A stretch of 64,000 bases of DNA from Ipomoea triloba (GCF_003576645.1 NC_044922.1:11876280-11940279), one strand, 5' to 3'. Shown: positions 22,056-34,571, counted from the first letter of the stretch. The notes: generated from the letters alone by a model not told the origin. Numbers and translations: made by a program.

Positions 22056-25000
22056 TGTTCGACCTCTCGTGTGTATTGGACTTAGGATGTTTAGGTCCAA
22101 CACCTCACAAGATGAAGACAAAGTTTTATGCGCAGCGGAAATGTTATCCCCTTTTATTTTAGCACGAGTTTGAGTTAGTTCGAGAGGTGTGATTATATGC
22201 AGTGCAGTTCGAGAGATAAGGTTAGCGAGAGATAAAGCGAAAAGTAAATGCGAGAGAGATTTTTAAGTGGTTCGGCCAACCCGCCTACGTCCACTCTTCT
22301 TCTAGAAACTCCATAGAAGGATTGCACTAAAACTTCCCTTTTTAGTACAATATCGAGCGCTTGAGCTTTGATCACCAAGCCCGCCTCAAGCCTCAGGTTT
22401 TTCGCCCCGCTTCTTGTTACTCCACCTATCGAGCACTTGAGCTTTGATCACCAAGCCCGCCTCAAGCCTCAAGATCTTCACAAGACAGCCTCCAGGTTAC
22501 TCCGCCTCTTCTTGCCTTCTCCAAAGCAAGGTTGTTCTGGTTGTCACAGGTTGTGTAACAATCTCCAATCTGATCAAAAGCTATCGTTGGATAATCTTCT
22601 TTGTTGAGCAGCTTTGATCACCTTCTAGATGTATATGAGTTGTAGCTATGTTACTCTCTCAAAACACTTAGATGTGTTTTCTCGCACTTGAATATCAAAA
22701 TGATATTCCAGATTAAGCACTTGCACTTGATCGTTTAAATCAGACACCTCGTTCTCTTAGTATACTTGTCAAACAACTTGTTCTTTCTTGTGTCTTCATG
22801 TGATTATATATGAGAGTAGGGAATAATTTCGTTGGAGGGAAAATTATTCCGTTTGAAATCTGGTTCCCATGCCGATTATGGGACTTGCACAATTCCAGCA
22901 TGTTTCATGGAGTGGTGGTCTTGTAACTTGAGCCTTTTGTCTTGTAGTGAATATCCCATATTCCACTATCTTGAGTCTATGCTCCACTTTCTTCTTTTGG
23001 CAAAAGTTACCCTTTTTATATTCCCACTGAACCTTGTTTTAGGGAATAAAACCGACTTAGGATTGGTGCGCCTTTTGACCGTTTGTTGTGGAAGTCTGAC
23101 GTGTCATCCACTTCCAGCTGATTCGTGTTCTCATGTTCAGCACCTCCTTAATATTTTTATCTCCATGGTATTCTTCTTCTCCAAACTTAAATTACTCCTT
23201 TCTTTGAGTGTTGATCATATTTCAGTCCTTGGAGAAGTACCAGTCCATCGAGACCAATGTTGATGTCTCGATTTGTCGATGTCTCGATCCTATGTCTCGA
23301 ACTGGATCGATGTCTCGAGACTGTGATGTCTCGCTCCCATGTCTCGAACTCTTCTGATGTCTCGAGACTTAGTTGATGTCTCGCAGACCCTTATTCCTCC
23401 AGTGATGTTTCGTGCCTTCTTCTGATCTATCTATGAACGACTTACAACACGAAACTTCTAAGGTGTTCATCCAAGTTTACTTTGAGCTTAAAAATTTTCC
23501 GAGTTAAGCTCAATTACCCGGTTGTATTTTCGCTCTTAGTTTACTTGTCGAACTTACATGTATTTCCTATGAATCGAGACTTAGGAGATTATGATTTACA
23601 GTTGGTATCATCAAAACTTATTACAATATGTTCCTAACAATTTCCTCCTTTTTGATGATGCCAACACTATACTTACTTATATGGCTAATTTTCAAGAAAA
23701 TAAACTTTGATTTTATTTTCAGCGCATACGGTAAGTTTGACAATAAGTTCTAATCCTGCTAAGACATAAAGAAAACTCACGCAACACCCCAGCAAAAGAT
23801 ATATATATTAAGATCAAGGGAATGTTTTACAGAGTTTGTACTTAGCAAAAAAATATTAGAAGACAAAGAAGATAATGAACAATCATGATCAGCAATAGAC
23901 TGGATTTGGATGGAGTTTAGACTATGAGAGCTTACTTCTTGTTAGCTTTCCTCTTTTCATTGATAGTTGCCCGTGTCTTGATGGGGTCTTTTGTATCTAC
24001 AGGCTCATGTAGTCATCTGTGACATCCAGATGCCGGTAATTTCTGTATGCTTCCCCACTGTACTCACCATCAATTACTCCATCTTTCCACCATTCAATGC
24101 ACTCTTCTGGAGTCATATTGCTATGAGTGGATACTTCAGTGATTTTCTGAAGTTTGAATATCAGAAGGGTGAGATTTTGTTCAGTGTCCTCTTTGGATCC
24201 AAACTTGAAGTTGGTCATGACTTGATCGACCTTCTTTTCATCTTCTAATTGTTGTTCTTGTCTTTTTCTTCTTCTTTCTCTGTCTTCTTCTCTCCTTTTC
24301 TCCATTTCCAGTGTTTTCTGTATTCTTTGTTCCTCCATCCTTCTAGCTTCCTCATATTTCTTGCTTGTTATCCTTGGAACCTTTGGAGGTGGATTGAAAG
24401 CTAAAGGTTCACTGGTTGCCCTTTTCTTGCTTGATGCCTTAGATCCACCAGATGGTCTAGATATCTCTTCCCCCTTGTTGGCATCATCACCCCTGGAAAG
24501 GAGGGTGGTCAAACCTTCAAGCAGATTCTGGAGCTAAGCAGGCACTTGGTTCGACAGATCATCGAGTAATGTATTCATTATGTCCTGTCGAATTTCCATT
24601 GAAGTTCTGAAAGCTTGAAGTTCTTGCCTTAGCTCAGCAACTTCAGACCGTCCTTTTCTGGCAGCATCCTCAACACAAGCTACTTGTTCTAAAAGCTCCT
24701 CACGGCTGGATTGAGCGTAATCTTCCGAGCCAGCAGTGGGCATTGATGCTATGTGAACAAGTGTGAGCTTTTGCTCCAGCAGGGCCATTCGCCTTGAGTG
24801 ATCAGTCATGAATTGACGCACCTCGCCAATGAAAGCATCTCTGACCTATCGATCATCATCAGAAGAAGGAGAAGAAGGTGGAGAGGTACCTTTACAAGGA
24901 GGGGACTTGGGTGCTTCCAGATTTCCACCCGTGAGTTGCAACTGGGAGTCTACCTCTCGAATCGGTGTGTGAGGGTCAGCAGGTGCACTGGGATTAGAGC

Positions 25001-25153
25001 TTGAAGGTAGCTCCATGTCAAGCGCTTCCCAGTTTCCACCTGAGGGATGGATCGCTTCTTGCTCGTCACCTCTCGAACCTGTTACCTCAGCATCAGCTAC
25101 TGGAGGGATTTACAGTTGGTATCATCAAAACTTATTACAATATGTTCCTAACA
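22056..25153 (-). mobile_element. Internally deleted LTR retrotransposon with TSD
   Basis: Flanked by TAAAT (22051-22055 and 25154-25158). On the minus strand the 3' LTR is 22056-23639 (TGTTAGGAAC...; 1584 bp), preceded by a purine tract AAAAAGGAGGAAA (polypurine tract). Only ~46 bp of 5' LTR remain (25108-25153), identical to the 3' LTR start. Most of the 5' LTR, PBS and pol are absent. Within the LTR, a GATGTCTCGA-type motif repeats many times (23260-23420) and a block with TTGAGCTTTGATCACCAAGC is duplicated (22355-22475). Confidence 0.75.
23997..25100 (-). pseudogene. Coiled-coil ORF remnant of the LTR element
   Basis: Two collinear open stretches (24534-24821 and 23997-24512) separated by one stop. 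The first is heptad-like (LLEQVACVEDAARKGRSEV, AELRQELQAF). The second has a basic, proline-containing part (PPPKVPRITSKKYEE) and a highly charged helix (EEQRIQKTLEMEKRREED, RERRRKRQEQQ). No zinc knuckle, protease or RT motif. It could be a gag-like or extra ORF of a non-autonomous element, fused by deletion. Function unknown. Confidence 0.4.
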
Positions 25154-26089
25154 TAAATACGTAACGAACAGACTGAAATTATAAAAAGAGGGTAGATTAT
25201 TGTATAATTTAATCAATTGCATAACAATGAAAACGTGAATATGAATTTTAAATAGTTGCATTAATAGGAGAAGGTGAATAAGGGTGGATTATGATGATAA
25301 TACTAGGTTGGACGACAATGAGCAAGAAATAATGTTTAATTATATGATTTTTGTTTTCGGTTGTTACGGGCATGAAGTAAACTTATTTTTGAAGAGAAGG
25401 AAATAAAAAAAGAAAGCACAATGAAGTGCACGAATATGGTTGTATTTGGTGGAATAATTATGCGTATGAACATGGAAATATATGAGGACGCCTAGAACAA
25501 ACTATAAATTAATCCCGAAACACTAGTTGTTCAAAGTCTGAAATGCAATCTACGCAATTTGTATGCCATGTACTGATACAATGTGTGCCACAATAAAAAA
25601 AATCATGTGCCCAGAAGTACAGGGAGCAAATTCCGAAGCGTCCTGAGCGCAGAATTGCAAAGTCGTATAGTCATAGGTTAATTGATTATAAATCGTAGAA
25701 GCCTGCATTCATATACTGTTTTAATATTTTAGTGTGCCATTGAGGTTGTTGTTGTGTGCCCGAGCCACATATGTTGTGTGGCCCAAGGTAGGACGGTCAA
25801 AAGTCGCGAATCTAAGTTTTTAATATTAAAGTGTAGAAAACAAAATTAAAATATTAAATGGTGGATTTCATAATGTAGATAGTAACAAGTTGAAAATTGA
25901 ATTAGTAAATGGTGATTAAATATGCATATGTCATTGTTTTAATTTTGATGTTAATATGAGATTTTGTGGTTAAAAAATGGTGATAACAAAGCAAGTTCAC
26001 ATGTTGATAAAAAAGACAAAACAGTATAGTAAACCCATATGTAAATACGAAAGCATGCAACGAACATTTAAACCGTCAAACATTGAAAT

Positions 26090-27200
26090 CTAACTCTAAG
26101 ACCAAGAAACCTATCTCGCTCATCGGTGGTCAAAATAGTATCCGCGGCATTCGTCGGAGGAACTTGTGGCATCTTTTTTAAGGAAGGAGCACGATCTTCA
26201 ACAAAATCGTCATCATCAATGGGGGATCAGGACGAACACGCCATTGACGATCTAGCCCTAACCTTTTTGGCTATCACCAATAAAAAGTTCAAATAACGAA
26301 GGGAAAACAAGTAACAAACCATAAAAAGAACAACACATAATTCAAACATCAAAGCCACACAACTCTCACACATTGGGCACACAATAAATCCAACCGTGCA
26401 CACAACATGAACACTAATATTTTAGCAAACACATAATTCCACAAAGTAAATATCCAACATATATTTTATTAAAAATGCAAAAAATAAACACATTATTTTG
26501 TTTAAATATGAGAATCTCATACTTCAAGCAGCTCTTCAAAAACATGACACGAAGGACGCTAAGACTTCAAAAATCCAATGCTACTACTGATTCCAATGGC
26601 ATGATAGAGGGCACAAATTGACTTCCTTGAGCAGCTGTGAAAGGATGCAGCAACCACACTTTGTCATACTGGTCCCCAATTATACTATACTTAATCCCCT
26701 TATTCATTGGCATTTGGCAAGCCATCCCATGCTACTACTCCAAAATTATAGCACAATAAAGATTATCAAAGCCGCAATGACTGGGCTTCGGCTTTCAGGA
26801 ATCTCAAGCATCGAATGTTTTCATCTATGACAAGCATTGAATCTTTCCCCTTTACGCCAGGAATGATCATTTGTAAAATGCTTATAATCTTGCGTTTTTT
26901 CTCTTCCCTTCATCTCTTATTCCCGGATAGTCCCGAAACTTCATTACTGTCGTTACCACAACTAGATCCTACATTATCTTCTACCTCGGAGCACATATGT
27001 GGTTTAGTAGTTGTTGTAGTGTGCATGAATGATAGAACATCATGGCCACCATCTAACATAAAAATAATAAAAAACAATCAACAAAACAAAAATAAAAAAT
27101 AAAAAATAACAGAAACGGCGATACTGACCTGGTTTCGACGTCGACGATGAACCTCCACCCTTTTTGCCCGGCCGCGACCCTCCTCGCTCCGCCATTAACG
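26090..27200 (-). pseudogene. Captured gene fragments inside the MULE candidate
   Basis: A GC-richer first-exon-like stretch on the minus strand begins with ATG at 27196 (MAERGGSRPGKKGGGSSS) and ends at a possible donor (GTCAGT) near 27128. A second open piece follows near 27050-26930 (acidic, CSEVEDNVGSSCGNDSNE). A last piece near 26250-26100 reads DDDDFVEDRAPSLKKMPQV and LTTDERDRFLGLRVRF before a stop. Intervening sequence has many stops. Family not recognised; GC content differs from the AT-rich surroundings. Confidence 0.35.
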
Positions 27201-27680
27201 ACCGACCTAAGCACACTGCCTTCTAGGATGAACTCAACGCCGCCGAGTACTGCTCTTCAATCGCCAACGTCGACGAGAAGCCGGCTACAAGGAGAGAATG
27301 AATAGAGACTACCGCCAAGAATTGAGGTTCAAACCGCCAACGATGCCGACAACCGGGGTTGCGAGGAGAGTAGGAAAAGCGAAGGTCGAAAACTGGAAAA
27401 GGAAGTAGAATCGTCGGTTGCGTATTCTACCCAAAAGACATCCGTAAAACAAGTCTACCATAATTAAAACACACGCTACAATAGACAAAAATACCCCCAT
27501 CATCTTAATCCAACTCCTTACGCGCTTATTTTAAACAAAACATAATCTAAAATTACAATTAATCTACACCATTAATTTTTAAAAATCAATGCACAAGATT
27601 TATCCTCATAGTCCTTCATAATGTGTGTGTCCTCATTTGAATACAGTTCTATATATATAAGCATGTGACGATTGTTCTTT

Positions 27681-27820
27681 TAACGAGGTTTTCTCCTCGC
27701 CCTGTGACCCTAGCCGGTAAAGGAACACAAGGAGGTAAACCAGCCTAGGTTACCCATAGCTGACCGGCTCAAACTCAAGGGTTTGAGGATCAAACCTCTA
27801 ACCTCTCGGCTGTAGGTAGA
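27681..27820 (-). mobile_element. tRNA-derived SINE (minus strand)
   Basis: Shares the body of the SINE at 13690 (TGTGACCCTAGCCGG, GGAGGTAAACCAG, TGACCGGCTCAAAC in this orientation). Flanked by a long, slightly diverged target duplication: GCATGTGACGATTGTTCTTT (27661-27680) and GCATGTGATGATTGTTATTC (27821-27840). Confidence 0.75.
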
Positions 27821-27930
27821 GCATGTGATGATTGTTATTCTGACATTGATGAGCTCATGTTTTGAAGTTTGCCATTCTTAATATTGTTAATTGACCAGGA
27901 AGCATATTATATGATATTTTTTAGAATTGT

Positions 27931-29258
27931 ATTGTAACACCCCAAAAACGGCCTATTTTTTTTTCTTATTTCCACCAAACCACTTTAGACCAAATCCTCC
28001 TTTCATTTTTTTTTATTTACTAATGTCATTGCGGAAGCATACAAAACTTTATTGAGGGTATTACCGTCACACTTAGGCAACCAACCAACCTAAGTGCTAA
28101 GGCTAAACCACAAAGCAAAAGGGGAACATAATCCTCAACATAAGTTCTTAACAACATAACTCTTAATCAAATATGAATACATAAATAAATGCTAAGTCCC
28201 AAGAGCCAGCTGCAACTCATTCTACCGCACTCACCACGACATAACTCATTAATTAATACATGCTACTCAAGCAAGCAAACAACAACAACAACATGAAAGA
28301 GAAAGGTGGGGTTAGCAAAACTTTGCTAAGTAAGGGACTGCCTGCCCCTATAAAAATATTTAAAATAATAATACTTTGATAAGGGAAAAAATACTTTACC
28401 AATTCCTTAGCTTAGCTGCAATACTTTTTGAAAATAGCAATTTTGTAAACATATGGTAAAGTAATCATATAGAACTTTTCACAATATCATCACTTATAAA
28501 ATTTTCTTATAAACTTTATTTTTGTGCCACACTTGCACACCACAAAATACATATGGAAGCACATCAATCACACATAAATGGGACAGGATCCTTTATTCTT
28601 AGGCCCTAGTGAACGGTACTTCCCACACATTCGAACACTCCACACTTTCCCATTTCTAATGGAAACCGGACTCTAACCTTAAGTGTGCACACCCCCGAAT
28701 GAGGATTCCAGGATAAGGTTTCTACTAACTACTCTTGAAATTAGGGTACACAGACCCGCCTCAAAAGGACACACCATAGTGCCCTAGTACCCGAGGATTG
28801 TTCCTTACGGGCACTCCTCAACATAAACATAATTCAATAGCATATTCAAAATTTTCTCAACTTCAACATAGCTTCCATAGTTTGAAAAATACTTCATTTA
28901 GAATAAAACTTGCTCATAAGCATCATAATAATTTTGTAAAATAAAATCATACTTTAGACTTTAAATCAACCCCACAAAAGAGTATACCAATATACAAATT
29001 TTTGTAGGCATTCAAATAGTTGTACAATTCAAGAAAACATTCTTGGACAACTAAATCTCATTTTTTACAACTAAAATTTATACCTTGCCACATTTCATTC
29101 TTTGAAATACTTTTCATAAAAAGAATCATAAGACTCACTTATGAACACTTTTCACCCACTTAGTATCATATCACATAAATACATAATTAACGTATAATAA
29201 TTAAATCACTACTTCATAACATTATAACACCTATTTTTATGACATATATATTATAACA
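27931..29258. mobile_element. Probable LTR-retroelement fragment
   Basis: Starts TGTAACACCCCAAAAACGG, a common start for plant Ty3/gypsy LTR-type sequence, and has blocks such as CACTTAGGCAACCAACC and GAGCCAGCTGCAACTC that read like LTR/UTR. No ORF. It is cut by the Helitron at 29259; the continuation is probably to the right of 31225 (e.g. 31900-32080). Confidence 0.3.
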
Positions 29259-29348
29259 CTAGTTATCACACGCGCGTTGCGCGATTAAACCAATGCCCAA
29301 TGCGTATTTTTAAATTAGTATTCCTTAATTGGTTAAAGTAGTCATATA

Positions 29349-29607
29349 CTACCTCCGTCCCATTTTGTTTGTCTGATTCGGTTAACGAGGCTTGACTGAA
29401 GTTATTTTTAATTCAAATTTTTATAATATTAAGTTTAGTATTAGTATATAAAATTTATATATTTAGAAATTACATCAAAAATACTATTAAACACAAAAAA
29501 ATCAAATTTAAAAATAATTAAAAATTATTAAAGAAAATAAGGAATGAAGAAAGAGTTGGTTTGACCAATGAATAGTAAACATGACTGGTAAAATGGGACA
29601 GAGGGAG
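29349..29607. mobile_element. Stowaway MITE (Tc1/mariner)
   Basis: 259 bp with ends CTACCTCCGTCCCATTTTG and CAAAATGGGACAGAGGGAG-like inverted repeats and TA on both sides (29347-29348, 29608-29609). This is the classic Stowaway CTCCCTCCGTCCCA terminus. Confidence 0.85.
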
Positions 29608-29849
29608 TAATAATGAGAGAGAAAAAATGTTAAATTAATAAAAATCAAAGAAATAGTCTCGATGCTTATATATTTTAATAAAACATAAAGAAATATTTTA
29701 ATAAAACATAAAGAAATTGTAAATAACTAAATTGCACCTAAAGTAAGTAGAAACAAATAAACCACTTACATGAGAGCAAATGGCGTGTCATCATTGTCAC
29801 TTGTTTGGACACCGGTCCGACCATTTAAAATTCATGTGTAATTGTATTT

Positions 29850-30330
29850 GTGATCAAGTACTTTATAGTTCGTCTGGACAGGTTTGACAATGACATTTGA
29901 GATGATGTACCATTTGTTGGTTTGTAAAGTGATATCATACATTCCAATGTCATTATCAAACACTATTGATTGTATCTGAGTTCCTTGCATTTAGATTATC
30001 AAACACAATGATGTTGGTGGTGAATGAGAGCATCTTCATAATAATACTAATAATGATAAAAATAAAATAATAATAATAATAATAAAGAGAGAAATTTTTT
30101 ACTATTTACTTGCTGTTTCATCCTCAAATACGATGAGCATATACTTTTTCTCAAGCGTTCCAATAGCGTTTTTTGGTTCGTTTTTCTTAATAACATGAAC
30201 TGTACAACTCCAGTCCACAGTTTGTGTGTCAATATCAATTAACTTTACTGCATTTGTCATGACTAATATCCTTGTGTCATGGAAAATATGTTCATAAAGG
30301 ATGTTATGAAATAATATAATGGGAACCACA
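29850..30330 (-). pseudogene. RPA1-like / DUF223 OB-fold gene fragment
   Basis: The upstream piece (about 30110-30330) reads TRILVMTNAVKLIDIDTQTV then DWSCTVHVIKKNEPKNAIG and YMLIVFEDET, the start of the OB-fold domain in Helitron-carried replication factor A genes. The downstream piece (about 29850-30000) reads GTQIQSIVFDNDIGMYDI and KWYIISNVIVKPVQTNYKVL, the next strands. The 3' remainder is missing, so the product would be a single truncated ssDNA-binding domain. Confidence 0.55.
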
Positions 30331-30734
30331 ACATAAATTCAAAAACCATAGATTAGGAAGTTATGAGTAACTAAAATGGGTAGATTATAGAAGAATATAA
30401 TAAGAACCACAACATTACATACAAGGATACAAGTATAGATGAACAGATTATACAATAGATATATTTACCTAACGATATTTAAGTTATACTAATTAATTAA
30501 TGAGTATATCATCATTGATTTTTTTTTAAAAACTGTAATCATTATGAGTACAAATACAAATAATAGAATTAGCATGATAATATTTTGACAATCATACCTA
30601 TAGAATGTCAAGTAGATAGTGTATTGCAGAATATGTTAGGTTTAGTTTTGGGTGAATACCAGTGAGAAGGGGATGGGTTTATATACTGTTGTTTTGGGTA
30701 GAATAATGATTTAGTTAGGAATCTATACAAAATT

Positions 30735-30975
30735 GTATTATAGAATCCTATTAAGACTTCAATATTCTAATTTATTGTATTATAGAATCCTATTAAGACT
30801 TCAATATTCTAATTTTAAGTTAGGAAGAATCCTATTAAGACTTCAATATTCTAATTTTAAGTTAGGAATCTACCTATTAAGACTTCAATATTCTAATTTT
30901 AAGTTAGGAATCTATACATTAAGACTTCAATATTCTAATTTTAAGTTAGGAATCTATACATAATTGTATTATAGA
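30735..30975. repeat. ~44-bp minisatellite, 5 copies
   Basis: ATTAAGACTTCAATATTCTA recurs five times, spaced 42-50 bp, with the flank ATTTTAAGTTAGGAATC present in all but the first. Located inside the Helitron at 29259-31225. The open frame across it reflects the repeat and is not a gene. Confidence 0.9.
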
Positions 30976-31225
30976 ATATTGCCAATTTGTTTGAAAATTG
31001 CAATAAAGAAACAAATTGTCTAAAGAATTTAATGTTAAACTTCCGTTATATTTAACGGAAAGAATTTGGTAAAATTATAAAGGATTAGGATATATTTGGA
31101 ATTTAATTGGGGGTTGCACAATAAGAAGAACACAATATACAATATGTTATAGCAGACTATTACACCAACATTTTTTTAGGTACAGTTAGGGGTCTAACAT
31201 TATTGGCTCTTATTATAAGTGTAGA

Positions 31226-31414
31226 TGTAGATAATATACACACATTTTTATATATAATAAGGAAATCATACGGCATTCCTTAATTAATTCATAATAGTAA
31301 TAATTTAATTAAATCGCATAAAGTTATGTACTTACAAATACGTGCGGTTAGCAAATATAAATAAAATTTCTATTGTTTAATTCTTTTCTTATGACCATTC
31401 GTAAAAGGAAAGTA

Positions 31415-31450
<36 letters not shown>

Positions 31451-31461
31451 ATTAGTGTGTG

Positions 31462-31527
<66 letters not shown>

Positions 31528-32697
31528 TATATATATAAATTACAACATACTCATAAATATATATCTATAGATTATATGAAATACACTTATATACTTAAAT
31601 ATATTTATTCTAAGTATTACATATATATATACGAATCATCTACATAATATTTATATGTATAGCTTTTCTTTTATTAGCACACATATGTAACTAATTAATA
31701 TATACATATATATATTTTTTCTTATAAACTTATAACATACGTACGAATCCAAATTTTAATAATTTATAAATATATACAAGATTCATCACATAGGTATATA
31801 TATCCAAAAAAAATGTATTTTTCTTTTATATGAAATACGAACCATACTTTCATACTCATCATCTCATGTACTAAAAATCACAAGTAAGAAATAGATACGA
31901 ACAACTTTCATACATATACAATTTGTTAAGTGTATTTTATACACCTCCCAAACACACATGTTTTAGCCTTGCACTAAAACATAAAAATTAAGGGCAAGGC
32001 ATAAAACCCAAAAATCCACTTACCTTGAAAGCTTATAATTGCTCTTAATGCTCTATGCCCCAATTGTCCAAGGCTTCTTCTTCTATCCATCATCATCATC
32101 ATCCAACACAATCACAAGATACACTCATAAGCACATACGACTTATTAAAATCTTATTTCTACTCTACCCATAAAAATAAAAGAACAAAAAAAACTTACCA
32201 GGCTTGAAGGAATTTCTTTAATTCTTGAAGAAAGTAAATTATTTTTTATTGGAATGTCGAATGGGGAAGCAAGAAAAAGCAAAGGAATTTTTTTGGGTAT
32301 GCTCAAATTTACCAGAAGAGTGTTATCATTATTATAGTTATTATGATAATGGTTGCACATGATAACTCAACAAAGGAAGAGTGTTAGCATTATTTCAAAT
32401 TATGATGGGTATGCTCAAATTTACCGTGAGAGAAATATTAATATAGTTGAAGAATGGAAGAATAATGTTAAAATCTTTCCGAATACAAGGGTGTGTGTTC
32501 GAAGTTACAGCGAGAGCCTAAATTTTCCTTAAGATCATAATTAAAAATTAATTATTTATGTTCTCAATTTCCTCTTTTATTTTCACAAGTGAATAAAGTT
32601 ATTGTGACCAATGGTTTTACCTATCCTTTTTGACTTGTACTAGTCAAATTAAAGGAAATATTATACAGACAGCCTTCTTTTATGAACTCAAAACGCT
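31226..32697. other. AT-rich DNA with (TA)n microsatellite
   Basis: Includes (AAT)n at about 31418-31445 and a long (TA)n at about 31464-31524. 31900-32100 looks like LTR/leader DNA probably continuous with 27931-29258 before Helitron insertion. 32360-32530 is a diverged copy of 37100-37290 and belongs with the duplicated block. No gene seen. Confidence 0.5.
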
Positions 32698-33765
32698 TAA
32701 GACATTTCCATTGATTCATGCATGTTCATTCATTTACTAAATAAATATATATACCCCTTGTAATTCCAAATGATTTGAAGATCCAATCGATGAAGGATGT
32801 TCATTTTGTTACAATACACTCTTCATTTCATTTAGTTATGCTTTGCTCTTTATATATATACATCAATACATGTTTGGCCATCTTTTCCTACTAAAATCTT
32901 CACATATCATGTCATTTGATATAATATTATAAAAAATAGAGTTTATTACTGTGGTCCATTGACTATTGTGAAATTATTAATTAGGCTCTCGACAATTTTT
33001 CGTGCCCAATTAAATCTTCGAATTTGAAAATTTTAACTAATTTGTTCCTCCGTTTATTTTACCGTTAGACATCCGTTAAATCCAGACTAAATTGATAAAT
33101 TTGCTATAGTCAAGGGACCATTTCAATAATTAATTTTTCAGAAGCCTATAAAAGTCATTAAAACTCTAAATTAAATACACCCTTATCAACATTTCAAAAT
33201 AGAAGCAGCTGAGATTTTTGAAGTCATTAAAGATGAACTTTTACCCTTTTATTAGTAAGAAGAGATTGTACTCAAAAAAAAAAAAATAGTAAGAAGAGAT
33301 TTGTTCTTTTTGTCCTAGTAAATGTCATTGAAGATAGATAACGAAACAATGAGGAATAAGAAAAAGAAATCTATGCATATCATATACTCCGTAATCAAAT
33401 TTGCCGAAACATTGATGTAGAGATTGCTATAATTACAATAAACGAAATTAGGGCAATAAAATTAATAAGATAATCGAACGGTTCATAAAAGTCAAATATT
33501 TCTTCTGATCTCTTCACCCAAGAAAATCCCCTCTACATCCCTTTCCCCCCCGCATGGAAAAGCTTTACCCTATCATTATATTGGCAACCTGAATTTTGTC
33601 GGGTAGCTCATAATTGTATAAAAGAAAATGTTAGAGAGTCCTTCACAAATCACAATACATGAACTATGACCCTTTGATAAAGCAGATAATAGTCCACAAT
33701 TACCAAAGGATGCTGTTAAATATAATAAGAATATGGTGAGTTAGTTGTTGTTGTTATTAAATAAT
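32698..33765 (+). repeat. Duplicated block, copy A
   Basis: About 1.05 kb nearly identical to 37814-38798 plus 39572-39635. Shared marks include AAGACATTTCCATTGATTCA at the left end and GGTGAGTTAGTTGTTGTTG at the right end. Differences are scattered substitutions and small indels. Non-coding. Confidence 0.85.
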
Positions 33766-34237
33766 TAGTTAATAGTTAATTAAACCTTAATATTTAACCT
33801 TTTTTTTATTCTAATTTGTAGCTTTCTAAAACATTGAAAGAACAATTCTTGGTCCTTTGGTCTAATTTTGAGCAACACAAGACAGATGAAGGTCTTTGGG
33901 CTTATGAGTAGAGTCATCATGGTACAATTTCAAATAGCAAAATGAATCAATATCAATATTTTCAAAAGGCCGTATTTTTAGAGGAAAATTTTGTTTTCTG
34001 TAAAAATATGGCCTTTTGAAAATATGAATATTGATTCATTTTGCTATTTGAAATTGTACCATGATATATGGTTCTACTCATAAGTCCAAAGTTCATCTGT
34101 CTTGTGTTGCTCAAAATTAGACCAAAGGATCATGAATTGTTCTTTCAATGTCTTAGAAATTTACATATTGAAACAAAAAAGAAGTTAAATATCTAATAAT
34201 AATAATAACAACTCACCATATCATTATTGTATTTGAT
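33727..34237. repeat. Long inverted repeat (hairpin, ~240-bp arms)
   Basis: Left arm about 33727-33985 is nearly the reverse complement of right arm about 34003-34237, with a loop of under 20 bases. Paired landmarks: AAAAGGCCGTATTTTTA with TAAAAATATGGCCTTTT, and TGAGCAACACAAGACAGATG with CATCTGTCTTGTGTTGCTCA. A transcript would fold into a long imperfect duplex. No terminal duplication identified. Confidence 0.85.
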
Positions 34238-34571
34238 TATATAAGTTGGTATTGATGGGCTGCTATTACATGCCTTATAAGATGACCACAGCTCATGAAT
34301 AGTCAACGACTCTTTAACCTTTTGCCTATTGCAATTACGAGCTACATGAAAAATTCAGGTTGTCAAAATAATGATAAGGTAAAGCTTACACATAAGAGGG
34401 GAAGAAGAGGAGATTTTTTGGGGAACACTTGGTGATGGAGGGAGAGAAGTAGCCACAGTGGGGGGAGCGGATTTTCTTGTGTGAAAAATTGTGATGGAGG
34501 GAGAGAAGAGGTACTTGGCTTTATATATTGTTGTGTTTCTTGAAAAAAGTAAAATAAAAATAAAAAGAATC

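Larger units (their letters stand above)
21505..27655. mobile_element. Probable large MULE (gene-carrying), interrupted by an LTR element
   Basis: Left end near 21505-21570 (TATTCACATGAGGACCC, then GGATTATAAGGACC) pairs imperfectly with the right end near 27590-27655 (GTGTCCTCATTTGAATAC, then TATCCTCATAGTCCTTC). Long, degenerate inverted ends of this kind are typical of MULEs. Inside are gene-like fragments on the minus strand (26100-27200) and a later LTR element with its own target duplication. No transposase recognised. 25160-26090 is AT-rich with no gene seen. Confidence 0.4.
29259..31225 (-). mobile_element. Complete non-autonomous Helitron carrying RPA-like exons
   Basis: On the minus strand it begins with TC (31225) in TCTACACTTATAATAAGAGC and ends with a GC-rich hairpin (29271-29284) and CTAG (29259-29262). 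Flanking bases are A on the 5' side and T on the 3' side, as for Helitrons. It contains OB-fold gene exons, a Stowaway MITE and a minisatellite, and has no RepHel gene. Confidence 0.75.

Noticed and set aside
30733..30963. Open frame of repeated LLRLQYSNFKLG-like units on +
   Set aside because: It is a translation of the ~44-bp minisatellite; no codon-level constraint or homology.
31373..31647. Open frames rich in Asn or Tyr-Ile
   Set aside because: They read (AAT)n and (TA)n microsatellites.
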